From: Branchiostoma floridae
Taxonomy: Eukaryota > Chordata > Leptocardii > Amphioxiformes > Branchiostomatidae
Reading direction: 5' to 3'
DNA length: 23,747 nt
Assembly (NCBI RefSeq): GCF_000003815.2
Contig: NW_023365723.1
Span: 28,433 to 52,179, forward strand
A program made the translations under genes and the position numbers. This document shows, one piece after another, positions 1-8,559 of this stretch. Under the pieces are notes generated by a model that saw nothing but the letters and a program-made list of their open reading frames with translations, made no database searches and was not told the origin of the DNA. The first letter of the stretch is position 1; the number at the start of each line of letters is the position of its first letter.

Positions 1-610
1 AGGGGTATTTCACCTACTCTCCGTCGATGATCATGTCCTCTTCCTGTAAACCCATGTTAGTCGACCTGCGTGCCACAGTGGTAACAGCACTCTGGGAAAG
101 ACACGAGCTGGCTACTATAATATTGTACTACCATAGGTGAAGCACAATTCAGAGCTCTTCGTGACACAATGCTGTCAAGGTACCTAAAGGAAAAAGAACA
201 CAAGCAGTAAGCAGCCTACTTGTAATAAATTCTTCAGGACTCTACTTTTTTAGAGTTTGAAGACACAGGTCTGTAATCAGATACGGCACTCTTAGGCCAT
301 ACCAATTTAATTTGTTGGTTCTCGGATTTTTTCAGAAAAAAGTTGGAGCGACAGGGCGAAAAAAAAAAACTGCAACAAGTCTGGATTCAGGTCCAGAGTT
401 TCAGGTTGGTAATTCCAGACCTGAAACCATGGTATATGTGTGGCAGAATACTTATCCAGTTACAATTACATGAAAATTTGCATGTAAGCATACATTTTAT
501 ATTTAATTTCAACAATACAAATGCAAAATAATGTGCAATCAGTATTACAGAAGTACACACAGTAATAAAGCTTAACAGTTGTAATAAATCATCATAGTAA
601 ATCATTAAAA
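1..610. other. No firm gene; possible minus-strand mini-exons at the edge
   Basis: I see no convincing gene here. On the minus strand near 92-67 there is a short cysteine-rich reading, CCYHCGTQ, followed by a GT, and a possible acceptor near 49 precedes a short acidic stretch that ends in a stop near 18. These could be small exons of a gene running off the left edge, but they are too short to judge. An A-run lies at about 360-369. Confidence 0.2.
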
Positions 611-611
611 A

Positions 612-712
612 CTCTTGCACACAAAGTTTCCTTTGGTGATGACTAATGCCACGTGTCAGCTCCGCCTACGTTTACTGAAAAACTCAGTCATGTGCTCTCT
701 GTATTTCATCGG
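612..712. repeat. Dispersed 100-bp repeat, copy 1 (partner at 8157-8255)
   Basis: About 100 bases, starting at CACAAAGTTTCCTTTGGTGA, are nearly identical and in the same orientation at 8157-8255. Differences are scattered substitutions. In the partner the segment directly follows the donor of a Myb/SANT-like exon on the minus strand. Here it directly follows a coiled-coil C-terminal exon. It may therefore be intron or 3' flank sequence of related transposon-borne genes. Confidence 0.7.
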
Positions 713-727
713 AAGGAACTTCGTGGC

Positions 728-837
728 CTAATCAGTGATGATAATGGCCATTTGATTGTCTCGTTGTTGCAGTGCTGATTGTTTTCTAAGCTCCTGATTG
801 TCCACAAGCAACGCGTGTGCCTTCCAGTTGTGAATGA
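728..837 (-). CDS. Coiled-coil C-terminal exon, unrecognised
   Basis: Read on the minus strand, an acceptor CAG at 840-838 is followed by an open stretch of about 36 codons ending in TAG at 730-728. The reading contains the amphipathic, Gln/Leu-rich segment LLVDNQELRKQSALQQRDNQ and ends IIITD. Such a tail is typical of the coiled-coil C-terminus of Myb/SANT-like proteins, which often accompany DNA transposons, but I cannot name the family. The link is strengthened, by inference only, by the adjacent repeat at 612-712, whose other copy abuts a Myb/SANT-like exon. The exon begins out of phase, with two bases before the first full codon. Confidence 0.4.
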
Positions 838-1080
838 CTGTTGATGAATGTCGAAGGTGAAACTCAGGCGATTCTTGCTCGTCTGTTCAAGGGCTGGAAT
901 GGGTTTATCAAGTTAACGCTGCTGTCACCCATTTCAACATTAATTTTATGTAGGCATCTCCGCATAATTTTTTCTCACCAGATTTTCTAAATACTCTCCT
1001 TAGTTTTTTTTTTTGCTGCCAGGTAGCAACATTCTCATGACATGGTACATGTGCATCTGGGGACTTGTAGGTAGACAGAT

Positions 1081-1179
1081 TTATGGGGTGTTATCTAAAT
1101 CAACAAAACCTACTAACTTATTGGTATTTGACTCCCAAACCAAACCCTCTTTGATTTTGACTTCATCAAAGACAACATA
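1081..1179 (-). pseudogene. P-element-like transposase fragment (RNase H-like domain)
   Basis: The minus strand reads 32 open codons and then TAA. They begin YVVFDEVKIKEGLVW and continue through NKLVGFVDLDN. This matches my memory of the P-element/THAP9-type transposase RNase H-like domain, where a DE(M/I/V)KI motif carries the first catalytic Asp and is followed by (E)GLV-x(n)-LVGF-VDL. Only this strand of the fold is present. No THAP domain or second catalytic region is visible nearby, so the copy is dead. It lies a few bases outside the boundary of duplication copy A. The alternative is chance similarity, but the spacing of the conserved residues argues against that. Confidence 0.6.
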
Positions 1180-1292
1180 CCTATAGTTCCATGTGAACTG
1201 ATTTTCTTAACATCAAATGATTCCCTCACCCTCTGTATAGGAGAAATATTCCATCCACTTCATAAAACAGAAAAGTTTTTGTAGTCCCTAAT

Positions 1293-1321
1293 TGTGTGTG
1301 TGTGTGTGTGGGGGGGGGGGG
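1293..1321. repeat. (TG)n followed by G-run
   Basis: About nine TG units run into 12 G. The partner copy at 6130-6158 has fewer TG units and about 16 G, so both tracts changed length after the duplication. Confidence 0.95.
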
Positions 1322-1586
1322 TGATGCTTCAGTCTGGTTTATTGAATGCCTCAATGGCAAACAACAGGCCTCCAATATGGTTGCATTTGCCAAGGCCTCC
1401 AAGCAATGTCCTGCAGTAAAATTACAGTGTCATGCTTACAGTATCCTACAACAGTGACAAAGTATGCTAGTAGGAGCACTTCAGTCGATGATCTCATGAG
1501 ATGGTGCCCAAGCCTGCAGTAATAAAAGGTAGAAAATTTGATGAAGGATCTATTCTTCTTTGAATAAGAGTTTCTTTAGATAGGTA

Positions 1587-1759
1587 CTAGGTTGAATATG
1601 GCTCTATTTGCTTGCCATCAGACTTACCATCATCATTAGATATAGATAGAACGGATAATTTACCCAGGGTGCATGGGTTTTGGTAGAAGTCGTCCATCCG
1701 TTTTGCAGTGATTTTGGGGTGCATGTACATCCCTGGGGATGTGAAGAGGTAATGCGTTG
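1587..1759 (-). pseudogene. Duplicated C-terminal coding end, copy A (unrecognised family)
   Basis: Within copy A the minus strand reads THYLFTSPGMYMHPKITAKR, then DDFYQNPCTLGKLSVLS, and ends at a TAG at 1587. Copy B encodes the same residues but lacks one G in each of two G-runs, so its frame slips. Upstream of 1759 the open frame continues into unrelated acidic sequence (about 2111-1760), where no splice acceptor clearly supports a join. Copy A therefore looks like a truncated gene end fused to foreign DNA. I do not recognise the family. Confidence 0.4.
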
Positions 1760-2304
1760 GTTGATTAGCTTGGCTGTTATGTGAAAGTTGTAAAACTTGA
1801 ATGAGGGGAAAGGCATCTAAGGCAGGAGTGTGGTGGCGGAATAGAGGTGTTGTGATGTCAGGTGTAAGGCCGAGGCAGAAAGGTTGGAAGAGAGACATTG
1901 CAGAGCTAGAGAACTCGTCTTCTTCCTCCACCTCTCCATCTTTATTGTCCACAAACTGGTCTTCTTTCTCCATCATCATTGCCCATGCCGTCTTCATCCT
2001 CAGGCGTTCAGGTGTAGATCTCGGCGCCGCGTCCTTATGGCAGCTGCCTGTCTGTGAAATCCAGGTCCTTTCTGTTCCTCTCCTTGTGGAGAAAGGGAAC
2101 CTGTTGTCCATCCGATTAGTATCTTAGTTCTTACACCGCTCTTTTATACCTGTGTCATGTTTGATATAAATAGACACAGTTGTCAGTCTGAAAAAATTTT
2201 TGTGTCATAAGAGTTGTATTCAGTTTCAAAATTGCCTTTCTACAATTGTGGTAAATAAAGCGAATAAAAAATACAGTGCAAATCAAAAGGTAGTTTTCTA
2301 AGTT

Positions 2305-2310
2305 TTTATT
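2305..2310 (-). promoter_or_regulatory. PolyA signal AATAAA
   Basis: On the minus strand AATAAA overlaps the end of the TAA stop of the candidate terminal exon at 2309-2370. This is a consistent gene end. Confidence 0.45.
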
Positions 2311-2370
2311 AGTGTTCAAAGGCGTTGCCCTGTCCCTGTGTCGTGTCTAGCTGCTGGCATGGCCCTGTCC
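2309..2370 (-). CDS. Candidate terminal exon, unrecognised
   Basis: An acceptor (a T-rich tract, then TTTACACAG) ends at 2371. Using the phase left by the upstream exon at 2512-2614, the frame reads TGPCQQLDTTQGQGNAFEH and then TAA at 2311-2309, immediately followed by AATAAA. A 13-bp direct repeat (CCCTGTCCCTGTG on the plus strand) occurs twice in and beside the exon. The phase match with the upstream exon supports a spliced gene end. The product is not recognised. Confidence 0.35.
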
Positions 2371-2511
2371 CTGTGTAAATAAACGAAAAAAGTACATGTA
2401 AGTCTAAATTCTAGTCAGGAGAAACAAACACATTGATTGAAGTGTCAACATCATTTATCATTTGAAAATTTGTTATTTTCTACATTTGTCTGCAAAATGT
2501 ATTATGTTTAC

Positions 2512-2614
2512 CTGGTACACATACACGCGCACTGCCTTCCCTGTCGGATACGCTGAAGTGATCTCCATCCTGAGCAGGGTTGTCGGCTGCAACCGAATGC
2601 CTCGCATGATGGCG
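2512..2614 (-). CDS. Candidate exon with strong splice sites, unrecognised
   Basis: The minus strand shows a pyrimidine-rich acceptor (TTTTCTTTTTCTAG) before 2614 and a good donor (CCAG then GTAAAC) after 2512. Two frames are open. One reads RHHARHSVAADN and onward, and is in phase with the terminal exon at 2309-2370. The other reads MRGIRLQPTTLLRMEITSAY. About 70 bases upstream, at 2686, an ATGGCGGCG in a good start context opens a short frame that runs straight into the TAG of the acceptor. This suggests a nearby 5' end, but the 22-base gap is too short for an intron. The product is unknown. Confidence 0.4.
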
Positions 2615-2739
2615 CTAGAAAAAGAAAAGATACCCAGTCCACTGATCGAATTTGAGGTCGCACATGTTACTACATGACGCCGCCATCTTCTCTGGGTCTG
2701 TATTCTTGTCCCCCAGTTGCGACCACAAGGCACCCCGTT

Positions 2740-3480
2740 TTTTTGTCAACTAGGTTTACATTTTCTGCATGGAGACCTGTAACATCAGGAAAAACATTAT
2801 TCCACATTTTAAATAGGATTGGGATTATCAATGTTTTATTGGCTCACCCAGCAATCTTAGAGAAGAGCGACTAAGATAGCCATGGAAGTATTACCATTAC
2901 AAATGGTAACATCCAAGCCAGTGACTACTAGTACTCGTGCTAATACCATTATCCCATTATAGATTTACGCCATTTATAGCCTCTACGTGAAAAGTTGATA
3001 CTCTCCTAAACAATTTCTCCCTGCAGTCTTGACTTAGACTGCAATGCACTGCTGCAGGTAGCATGATCCATTGCTGTGGGCATTCCACATTGTGTAACCT
3101 GCTTGTGTAACACGCCTGACCACCAAGAGATAAGACTGGTTCCACCATAACACATCTAGCAAGTGTTTAACTGATTATACCACATGTATATAGAAATTAG
3201 TCATGGTCAAAAGGTTGGGAAACTGACAAACATTGCTTTATGTCTCATCTTCTTTTTTACGGTTACATTTACACATTTCCTATACACACAACTGATTGGG
3301 ACAGCTTTTAGTGTCTCAGTAGGGGTAGCTTCATCACGTTGTTGTTCAGATCATTTACCAAAGCATTTTTCACCTCAATGTCACTTCACGTGTACTGACA
3401 AGCTGAGCCCCTACCTTTGAAAAAAACTTGTAAGAACAGCCAAGGTCTCACCATATGTACAACAGAACAACACAATTTCT
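2740..3480. other. No gene seen
   Basis: Only short unsupported frames on both strands, with no good splice context and no recognisable motif. Confidence 0.5.
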
Positions 3481-3485
3481 CCGAA

Positions 3486-3714
3486 GTAAGTAAGTCTTTC
3501 ATTTTGAGTCTGGCGGCATTCCAGATGTTTACGCGCACTGATACAAGGGAAGTGCTTCTATCCTGTCAGTGCAGGGCGGCCATTTCTGTATCTCTTTCAT
3601 CCAGGCCTTGTCCTCTCTACAGTCTCTTCTGAATGACTTGAGTAGAAGAGCATTCCACATCCATTCGTGAGCTGAGGGTTGGACATTTAGTACGACAGAA
3701 AATGTCTTTGTATT
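3486..3714 (-). repeat. Dispersed repeat, longer copy (partner 15368-15573)
   Basis: The reverse complement matches 15368-15573 over about 200 bases, including GAATGCTCTTCTACTCAAGT and the run to CTTCCCTTGTATCAGTGCGC. This copy has about 9 extra bases (CCGCCCTGC region) that are missing from the partner. One frame reads MWNALLLKSFRRDCREDKAW in both copies, so the repeat may once have been coding. I cannot assign the family. Confidence 0.8.
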
Positions 3715-3811
3715 TTAGGTATTTTAGCTTACCTTTGCATAGAAAAGCCTGAGCAAACATCTTGTAGTATAGCTGATTAGGTAGTTATTGGAAACATTAT
3801 AGCTTGAAAGT

Positions 3812-3827
3812 AAAAAAAAAAAAAAAA
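3812..3827. repeat. A16 homopolymer
   Basis: Sixteen A on the plus strand, just downstream of the stop of the minus-strand gene at 3831-4156. Confidence 0.95.
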
Positions 3828-3830
3828 CTA

Positions 3831-3992
3831 CTACTGGCGTGGAAAAGTTTTCTTGTGTAGATAATGACGGCCGCGTGTGGGCAAATTTTCTGGCGCTGGA
3901 AATGTGGGAACGAATATGAGATTTGGGCCGAAATCACAAAGTGTGTGTCCCATACATGGCCGGATCTTCGAGATATACTCATTGGACGATGC
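3831..3992 (-). CDS. Candidate second exon of a small two-exon gene
   Basis: A minus-strand acceptor (TTGTTCCATTCAG) ends at 3993. The frame left by the upstream exon continues without a stop for 53 codons, from ASSNEYISKIRPCMGHTLCD to KKTFPRQ, with TAG at 3833-3831. The 65-bp intron, matching phase and terminal stop support a real or recently lost gene of 86 residues. A second frame over the same bases is also open (it starts MSISRRSGHVWDT), so the choice rests on the splice phase. No domain is recognised. Confidence 0.4.
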   Translation of the reverse strand, partial: ASSNEYISKIRPCMGHTLCDFGPNLIFVPTFPAPENLPTRGRHYLHKKTFPRQ

Positions 3993-4057
3993 CTGAATGG
4001 AACAACTATATTAATATGGGAATAAATAGAGAGTTGGTTTTATTTTGAATAACTTAC

Positions 4058-4156
4058 TATAGTCACAATGCAGGAGAAACATCCCGGGTAGAAGTGACGG
4101 ATGTCCTTGCCTTTAGCAGACTTTGAGCACCATTTTATCACTGCCTTGCTTTCCAT
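4058..4156 (-). CDS. Candidate first exon of a small two-exon gene
   Basis: The minus-strand ATG at 4156-4154 sits in a good start context (GGCAGATGG). It opens 33 codons, MESKAVIKWCSKSAKGKDIR and onward with FYPGCFSC, and ends exactly at a consensus donor GTAAGT at 4057. Joined in phase 0 to the exon at 3831-3992 it gives an 86-residue basic, Cys-containing protein. I recognise no family. It could instead be the N-terminus of a larger decayed transposon gene. Confidence 0.42.
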
Positions 4157-4159
4157 CTG

Positions 4160-4960
4160 CCACGAACTTTCCCCGACTCCTCACAATCCAGGCAAGAATG
4201 ACAGGGATTTGTCCTACTAATTGGTACTGTAGGGAATCACAGCGCCTTCAGTCTTGAGTTTGGTCTGACATTTTTGTCACCGTCTGTCGGCAACCTCGCA
4301 GTCCATTCTGTTTCAGAGTTTAATGCGACAATTATATATTTACACTTTTTGGTGAGTTTACCAGAACATTTCTTTGCAGCTATTTTTCGGTTTTTAATTA
4401 GGGTATAACAAAATAAAGAAAAGTAAAGAAGCTAGACAAGAGGGCCATGAGTTTTTTCGCTGTTTTGTTTCTTTATAACATGCAATGAAAACAAACAACT
4501 TACCATAGATACACTTTGCAATCACAACCATGAGCTCCCCAGAAATAGGGAATCAACCGTAGGTCCATGGAACTGTTCACGTTGTAGCCCTTAAGGTACG
4601 CGCTATTTAAATTTAAAAAAAAAATTGAGTTTTAGAAATCTCGCCTATATACGAGAACACCAAGTCTGTTAAATGAGGTTTAAACGAAAAAACAATTATG
4701 CCATTGAACATGCACAAAATATGCTGCGGAATTATTTGTCTTTTCGGTGTCGTATTTTTTGCCTCAGAAGGCTACAATATAGTCAATTTAATAATCACAA
4801 ATTACCCTTCTGTAATCCCAAAAGCCCAGAAAGCTAGTGATACGTAGACCAGATCTAGAAAACACCACTACAAGCGAGTAGAACCAAACCAAACTGACTC
4901 CTTTGGTTCCATCTCCCAGTTGCTACCAGTGGTAAGATAGCCCTATATCATAAAGTTCAT
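4160..4960. other. No gene seen
   Basis: AT-rich DNA with short A-runs. It may contain the 5' flank of the minus-strand gene that starts at 4156. No motif was recognised. Confidence 0.45.
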
Positions 4961-4967
4961 TTTACAG

Positions 4968-5143
4968 GAGAAGCCAGACTGAGTGTGCTTGACAAATTTC
5001 CTGTGGTGATTCTCAGTGAAGCGGCTGCAAAACTGCCAGGGAACCAGGTGCCTTTGTCTGGGAGACTGACTGTTGTATGCACTGTAGAGGTCTCCATGGC
5101 AACTTCCTTAACTGGGGTACCTTCCGGCTCATCCTACTTTTAG
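4968..5143 (+). CDS. Candidate terminal exon, unrecognised
   Basis: A good acceptor (CATTTTACAG) at 4967 is followed by an open frame of about 58 codons, with TAG at 5141-5143. The reading begins GEARLSVLDKFPVVILSEAA and later has SGRLTVVCTVEVSMATS. Its alternating hydrophobic pattern suggests beta structure, but no family is recognised. There is no Met start inside, so it would need an upstream exon that I could not identify. Confidence 0.3.
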
Positions 5144-5425
5144 CCAGCTAACTGCTTTGCTGGCTAAGATCAGCTTACATTTACTGATGCCATGGCTGGT
5201 TCTCACAGCTAGCTACTAAAACTCTTCCTTGACGACCAGATTTTGATGTTAGTTTCTATGTTACTTACAATTACTGAATTATACGTGTAGTTCCTGCATA
5301 TGTCATAGACGTAGATCAACGGACAGATGAATACTTCCTTACTACAAAATGATGACAACTTATACCACTATGTGCTCATCACACCCCTGACCTGTTTTTG
5401 CGGATCCTTTGTCTTCCTTGGGATG

Positions 5426-5582
5426 TCAGGGCTGCTGCACTGCATTAGAGTTCTTTGCGAATTTTCCAATTTCGTTTGATGATAGGTGGAAGTCATCCAA
5501 AAGTGATCCAATGTCCTTCAGTTGTGGGCCTGGCTTCAGATTTTCTCTCAAGCTTAAGAAACATGAAACAACAGTCAAGCTC
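5426..5582 (-). CDS. Candidate terminal exon of a minus-strand gene
   Basis: An acceptor (TTTGCTATCAAG) precedes 5582. In the phase delivered by the upstream exon, the frame reads SLTVVSCFLSLRENLKPGPQ and then LKDIGSLLDDFHLSSNEIGK, ending at TGA 5428-5426. The only caution is the very short intron (50 bp). The helical acidic reading resembles C-terminal pieces of transposon proteins, but I cannot name one. Confidence 0.3.
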
Positions 5583-5632
5583 CTTGATAGCAAATGGTAA
5601 AATTGTATGTCAATGTACGAAATAAAACTAAC

Positions 5633-5755
5633 CTTTCAATCATTGATGAGGTCGAGTCCGATGTTCTTCCCCACACCCCTTCTGGCGTTCCCCAACCCGG
5701 TTCCACATCAAGTCATGCCTCAGCCTTGCAGACAGGAAGCCTCCGATGTCTTCAA
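5633..5755 (-). CDS. Candidate exon with strong donor, unrecognised
   Basis: The minus strand ends this exon at GAAAG with a consensus-like donor GTTAGT. The frame in phase with the next exon reads LDVEPGWGTPEGVWGRTSDS. The other two frames also look coding-like for part of the length (for example GFLSARLRHDLMWNR), but they stop before the donor. I cannot locate the left splice site. The bases may be a decayed coding exon with one or more indels. Confidence 0.25.
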
Positions 5756-5847
5756 TGTTAAATTATTATTTCATATCATTCTGCAGGTGTCTTTTAGGGA
5801 TTGCAAAAAAAATGGTGTGTACAATTACTCTGGAATAAATTGTACAG

Positions 5848-5952
5848 TCACGTCAGTGTGACAGTAAAAGACAGGGACACGCCTGTAAGCATCTGGTGGT
5901 CGATGATGAAGTACTTGTAGTGTTTCGTCCTACCGAAGTTCACAATATGCAT
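5848..5952 (-). CDS. Short ORF, possible exon
   Basis: Minus strand, ATG at 5952, 34 codons beginning MHIVNFGRTKHYKYFIIDHQ and ending in TGA at 5850-5848. The residue composition is plausible for protein, but there is no splice or homology support. It lies about 90 bases outside duplication copy B, as the P-element-like sliver lies just outside copy A. Confidence 0.2.
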   Translation of the reverse strand: MHIVNFGRTKHYKYFIIDHQMLTGVSLSFTVTLT

Positions 5953-6042
5953 AGTTCCATTTCAAGTGAAAAGACTGGATACCTCTGCTCCAGAGGTTAC
6001 GCGGTGTTTATCTAAAGGTAAAGCACGGCCTGGCCTGACTTT

Positions 6043-6581
6043 CTTAACATCAAATGATTCCCTCACCCTCTGTATAGGAGAAATATTCCATCCACTTCAT
6101 AAAACAGAAAAGTTTTTGTAGTCCCTAATTGTGTGTGTGTGTGGGGGGGGGGGGGGGGTGATGCTTCAGTCTGGTTTATTGAATGCCTCAATGGCAAACA
6201 ACAGGCCTCCAATATGGTTGCATTTGCCAAGGCCTCCAAGCAATGTCCTGCAGTAAAATTACAATATCATGCTTACAGTATCCTACAACAGTGACAAAGT
6301 ATGCTAGTAGGAGCACTTCAGTCGATGATCTCATGAGATGGTGCCCAAGCCTGCAGTAATAAAAGATATAAAATTAGATGAAGGTTCTATTCTTCTTTGA
6401 ATAGGAGTTTCTTTAGATAGGTTGAATATGGCATCTTTTGCTTGCCATCAGACTTATCATCATCATACGATAGAACAGATAATTTACCTAGGGTGCATGG
6501 GTTTTGGTAGAAGTCTTCCATCTGTTTTGCAGTGATTTTGGGTGCATGTACATCCCTGGGATGTGAAGAGGTAATGCGTTG
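6043..6581. repeat. Duplication, copy B (partner 1205-1759)
   Basis: A direct copy of 1205-1759 with scattered substitutions, a shorter TG tract, a longer G-run at 6143-6158, and several small deletions. The boundary at 6581 falls inside an open minus-strand coding exon that continues to 6716. Copy B is therefore the one that still has its original upstream exon. Confidence 0.9.
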
Positions 6582-6716
6582 TTCGGTTGGTGACGACGAC
6601 GGACTTGTCTTCCTCGTCGCTCTCTTCATCCGACATGTAGATCTGTCCTGAAGGAGGAACTCGTACTCTTCGTCATTGAGCACCTCAAGGGAGACTCGCA
6701 ACCTGGACTTGAACAG
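6387..6716 (-). pseudogene. Last exon of an unrecognised gene, copy B, with frame breaks
   Basis: An acceptor (TTTATGCTACTCAG) precedes 6716. The frame first reads LFKSRLRVSLEVLNDEEYEF. A second frame then gives RRVRVPPSGQIYMSDEESDE and SVVVTNRTTHYLFTS. After two further one-base shifts relative to copy A it reads KITAKQMEDFYQNPCTLGKL and stops at 6389-6387. The segment with PPSG-IYMSDEESDEE followed by VVV reminds me of an acidic region in uncharacterised invertebrate proteins, without a name. The copy has two missing G and one more frame change, so it is broken unless these are assembly errors. Confidence 0.45.
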
Positions 6717-6983
6717 CTGAGTAGCATAAAAAAGAGAAATGTTAAGCAAGAAGGACTAGTCATGCAGAGTAAAAATCTAGATTTTGTTTAAAAATATTGC
6801 AAAGGAGTGAAATATTGCAAAGCAGTTTTCCATCTCTTTCCCCCGTGTCTTTTATGATAATTCGTCTCACTTTTTCTTCTTTATCTATAATCGTGAGATC
6901 CTGTTCTGTGAAGTCGATTCTTGGGAACACAACGTCAATGGAACTGGTTACTGTCTTGGAAAACTTTGAAGAAATCTACCTAC

Positions 6984-7091
6984 GTATGTCAAGAGGCCAC
7001 TGAGCGCGCGGTAGACCCGGTTGCGCATTTCCATGTTTGTGGCCACGTAGCGGTACTGCCTGAACGAGGCCACGACCCTGGAACTCAACCG
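6984..7091 (-). CDS. Exon upstream of 6716, unrecognised
   Basis: The minus strand has an acceptor (CAGCTATCAG), 36 open codons, and a donor GTAGGT directly after 6984. The reading starts RLSSRVVASFRQYRYVATNM and includes MRNRVYRALSGLLTY. It is GC-rich compared with its flanks, as real exons in this window tend to be. It ends in phase 0, which matches the start LFKSRLRVS of the next exon at 6716. The two exons therefore belong to one gene whose last exon lies in copy B. Function is unknown. Confidence 0.5.
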
Positions 7092-7329
7092 CTGATAGCT
7101 GTGATGAGAAAAACAAGACAATAAATCTCCATAAAACTCCATAAACTACCATCTGTAACAAAGTACAAGTTCAACATTATTAAAAGAAATCGAATAATCA
7201 ACAGCTGACACCGTCAGTTCATTCTTTATGGACACCAGACACGTCCTGGCGTTTGTTGAATTACATGAAGGCCTCTAAAGCCAGCAATCAAAGTCATAGA
7301 ATATGGAAGAAATTTACTCTATTCTGAGT

Positions 7330-7860
7330 TTGTTGATGAGAAGAACACTGAAAGAAGAACAGTTCAATACATCTAAGATTCTAGATACAATCACGTTACT
7401 ACAGTCATGAGTCTCCACTGTGATTCCAAGTCGTGATATCTCGCCAATCATTGCTTCAGATCTGCAAAATCTGGTAGGTTGCGCGTTCCAACCTCACGAA
7501 GCATGTTCATCAAATTTCCTACCTGGATTTTCCCTCTGACCCCTCGCCTTTCTAGCGTTCCTTCGAAGAGCGCATCAATTCAGTTTGCCGTAGTCAAGAC
7601 ACACACCTCTACTGTCCATTACTGCATTTTACCACGTGCAAGTTTGTAGCGATAATACATGGTTTCAAAACGACTGCAATATCTTCCTCGGCAGGTCATT
7701 TATATTAACAGGGAAAATAACTGCCACAGCGATATATGTACTTGATATAACTACTACTACTGTTGAAGCTCTGATACGTTATGTATGTTGTCCGATTTCG
7801 ACTGTATTTGGGTACAAGGGGCACGAGGAGGTTTGCACAGAGGGATCGCTTGCCTCCCAA
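7330..7860 (+). repeat. Three-copy repeat family, copy 1
   Basis: This is the longest copy. Its 7500-7830 part matches 23110-23460 in inverted orientation. Its 7345-7595 part matches 12655-12920, also inverted. On the plus strand the frame ITAFYHVQVCSDNT, then FQNDC, IFLG and LTGKIT is shared with copy 3, which suggests the family once encoded protein in this direction. The family is not recognised. Confidence 0.85.
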
Positions 7861-7982
7861 AACTGAACAAACACTGGGAAATTGGGATGTTTGGGCTCCC
7901 AAGCCACTGCATTGTATCCATCTATGGTCTTTTGCAGCTTTGAGTTTGCTGTCTTCAGTTGTTTTGCCAATCGCTTGACCAT
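7779..7982 (-). CDS. Coiled-coil fragment, possible transposase tail
   Basis: Minus strand from an ATG at 7982: MVKRLAKQLKTANSKLQKTI, then DGYNAVAWEPKHPNFPVF. A Lys/Leu coiled coil followed by a YN-x-(V/L) motif is a common layout near the C-terminus of KDZ-type transposases and related proteins, but this is weak evidence. A second frame is also open. The right half runs into repeat copy 1, so the fragment is truncated. Confidence 0.25.
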   Translation of the reverse strand: MVKRLAKQLKTANSKLQKTIDGYNAVAWEPKHPNFPVFVQFWEASDPSVQTSSCPLYPNTVEIGQHT

Positions 7983-8156
7983 CCGGATACTTCCTCTTGA
8001 GTGAAGTTAAAAAGGGCCGCTCATATGAAAGACCACGCATTCTGGATAAAAGGACAGACCTAAGAACCCTGTCAACCTCTTTCATTATCGCAACAAATTC
8101 GTGGCTGGAGCGTGTTCAACGTACAACTATCTTGTGCCTTATCAAGTTCAGTCAGT

Positions 8157-8255
8157 TGCACGCAAAGTTTCCTTTGGTGATGGCTGATGCCACGTGCCAG
8201 CTCCGCCCACATCTACCGAAAAACCCAGTCATGTGTTCTGTGTTTCATCGTAAAC
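8157..8255. repeat. Dispersed 100-bp repeat, copy 2 (partner 612-712)
   Basis: A near-identical direct copy of 612-712. On the minus strand it starts exactly at the donor of the Myb/SANT-like exon, so here it is intron sequence. Confidence 0.7.
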
Positions 8256-8403
8256 CTTTGGCAATGTCCTCTAAAATATCCTTGTTTGTATGCAGCTTTC
8301 CCTGAGTCTCCCCCCTCCCCCAGATGGCGAGCAGGAGCTTTGTTTGCCCGGCCGTCCATTTGTTGCACTGCGACGACGCCTTTCTATTTCTCTTTCCGGA
8401 CAT
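8256..8403 (-). CDS. Myb/SANT-like DNA-binding domain, first exon
   Basis: The minus-strand ATG at 8403, preceded by AAA, opens MSGKRNRKASSQCNKWTAGQ, then TKLLLAIWGRG, and later NKDILEDIAKG. A basic N-terminus, a first Trp in KWT, LLLAIW, a linker and DILEDIA match the first two helices of the Myb/SANT-like (MSANTD, Myb_DNA-bind_4) fold that binds DNA in many transposon accessory proteins. The donor AAAG then GTTTAC cuts the domain after helix 2; without splicing the frame stops at 8245. The third helix should lie in a downstream exon, which I could not find. It lies directly downstream of the piggyBac fragment but is probably a separate gene. Confidence 0.6.
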
Positions 8404-8559
8404 TTTCGATAAAAATACAGCGATAAAAACTTGCAATGATACTCGGCGAACTGGCGTGGCTTGGTTTTCGTTTAACTCGCTAGCTTTTTTCTCATAAGAA
8501 CAGGGTCTGATCGCAAACTGAAAGTGCTGGCGGACATATATTTCTGGTGCATGTCTGAA

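Larger units (their letters stand above)
1205..1759. repeat. 555-bp duplication, copy A (partner 6043-6581)
   Basis: This segment, from TCTTAACATCAAATGATTCC to the end of GTAATGCGTTG, is repeated as a direct copy at 6043-6581 with only scattered substitutions and small indels. It includes a TG/G microsatellite and, on the minus strand, the C-terminal coding end and 3' flank of a gene. Sequence outside both ends is unrelated, so this is a duplication or a mobile segment with defined ends. Confidence 0.9.

Noticed and set aside
1801-2127. Plus-strand 108-codon frame
   Set aside because: It is Ser-rich because it lies opposite the acidic minus-strand frame, with no splice context or motif.
5633-5755. 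Similarity to a DUF6589-like segment (GKNIGLDLIND)
   Set aside because: It needs a frame change and is only a dozen residues. The splice-compatible frame does not support it.
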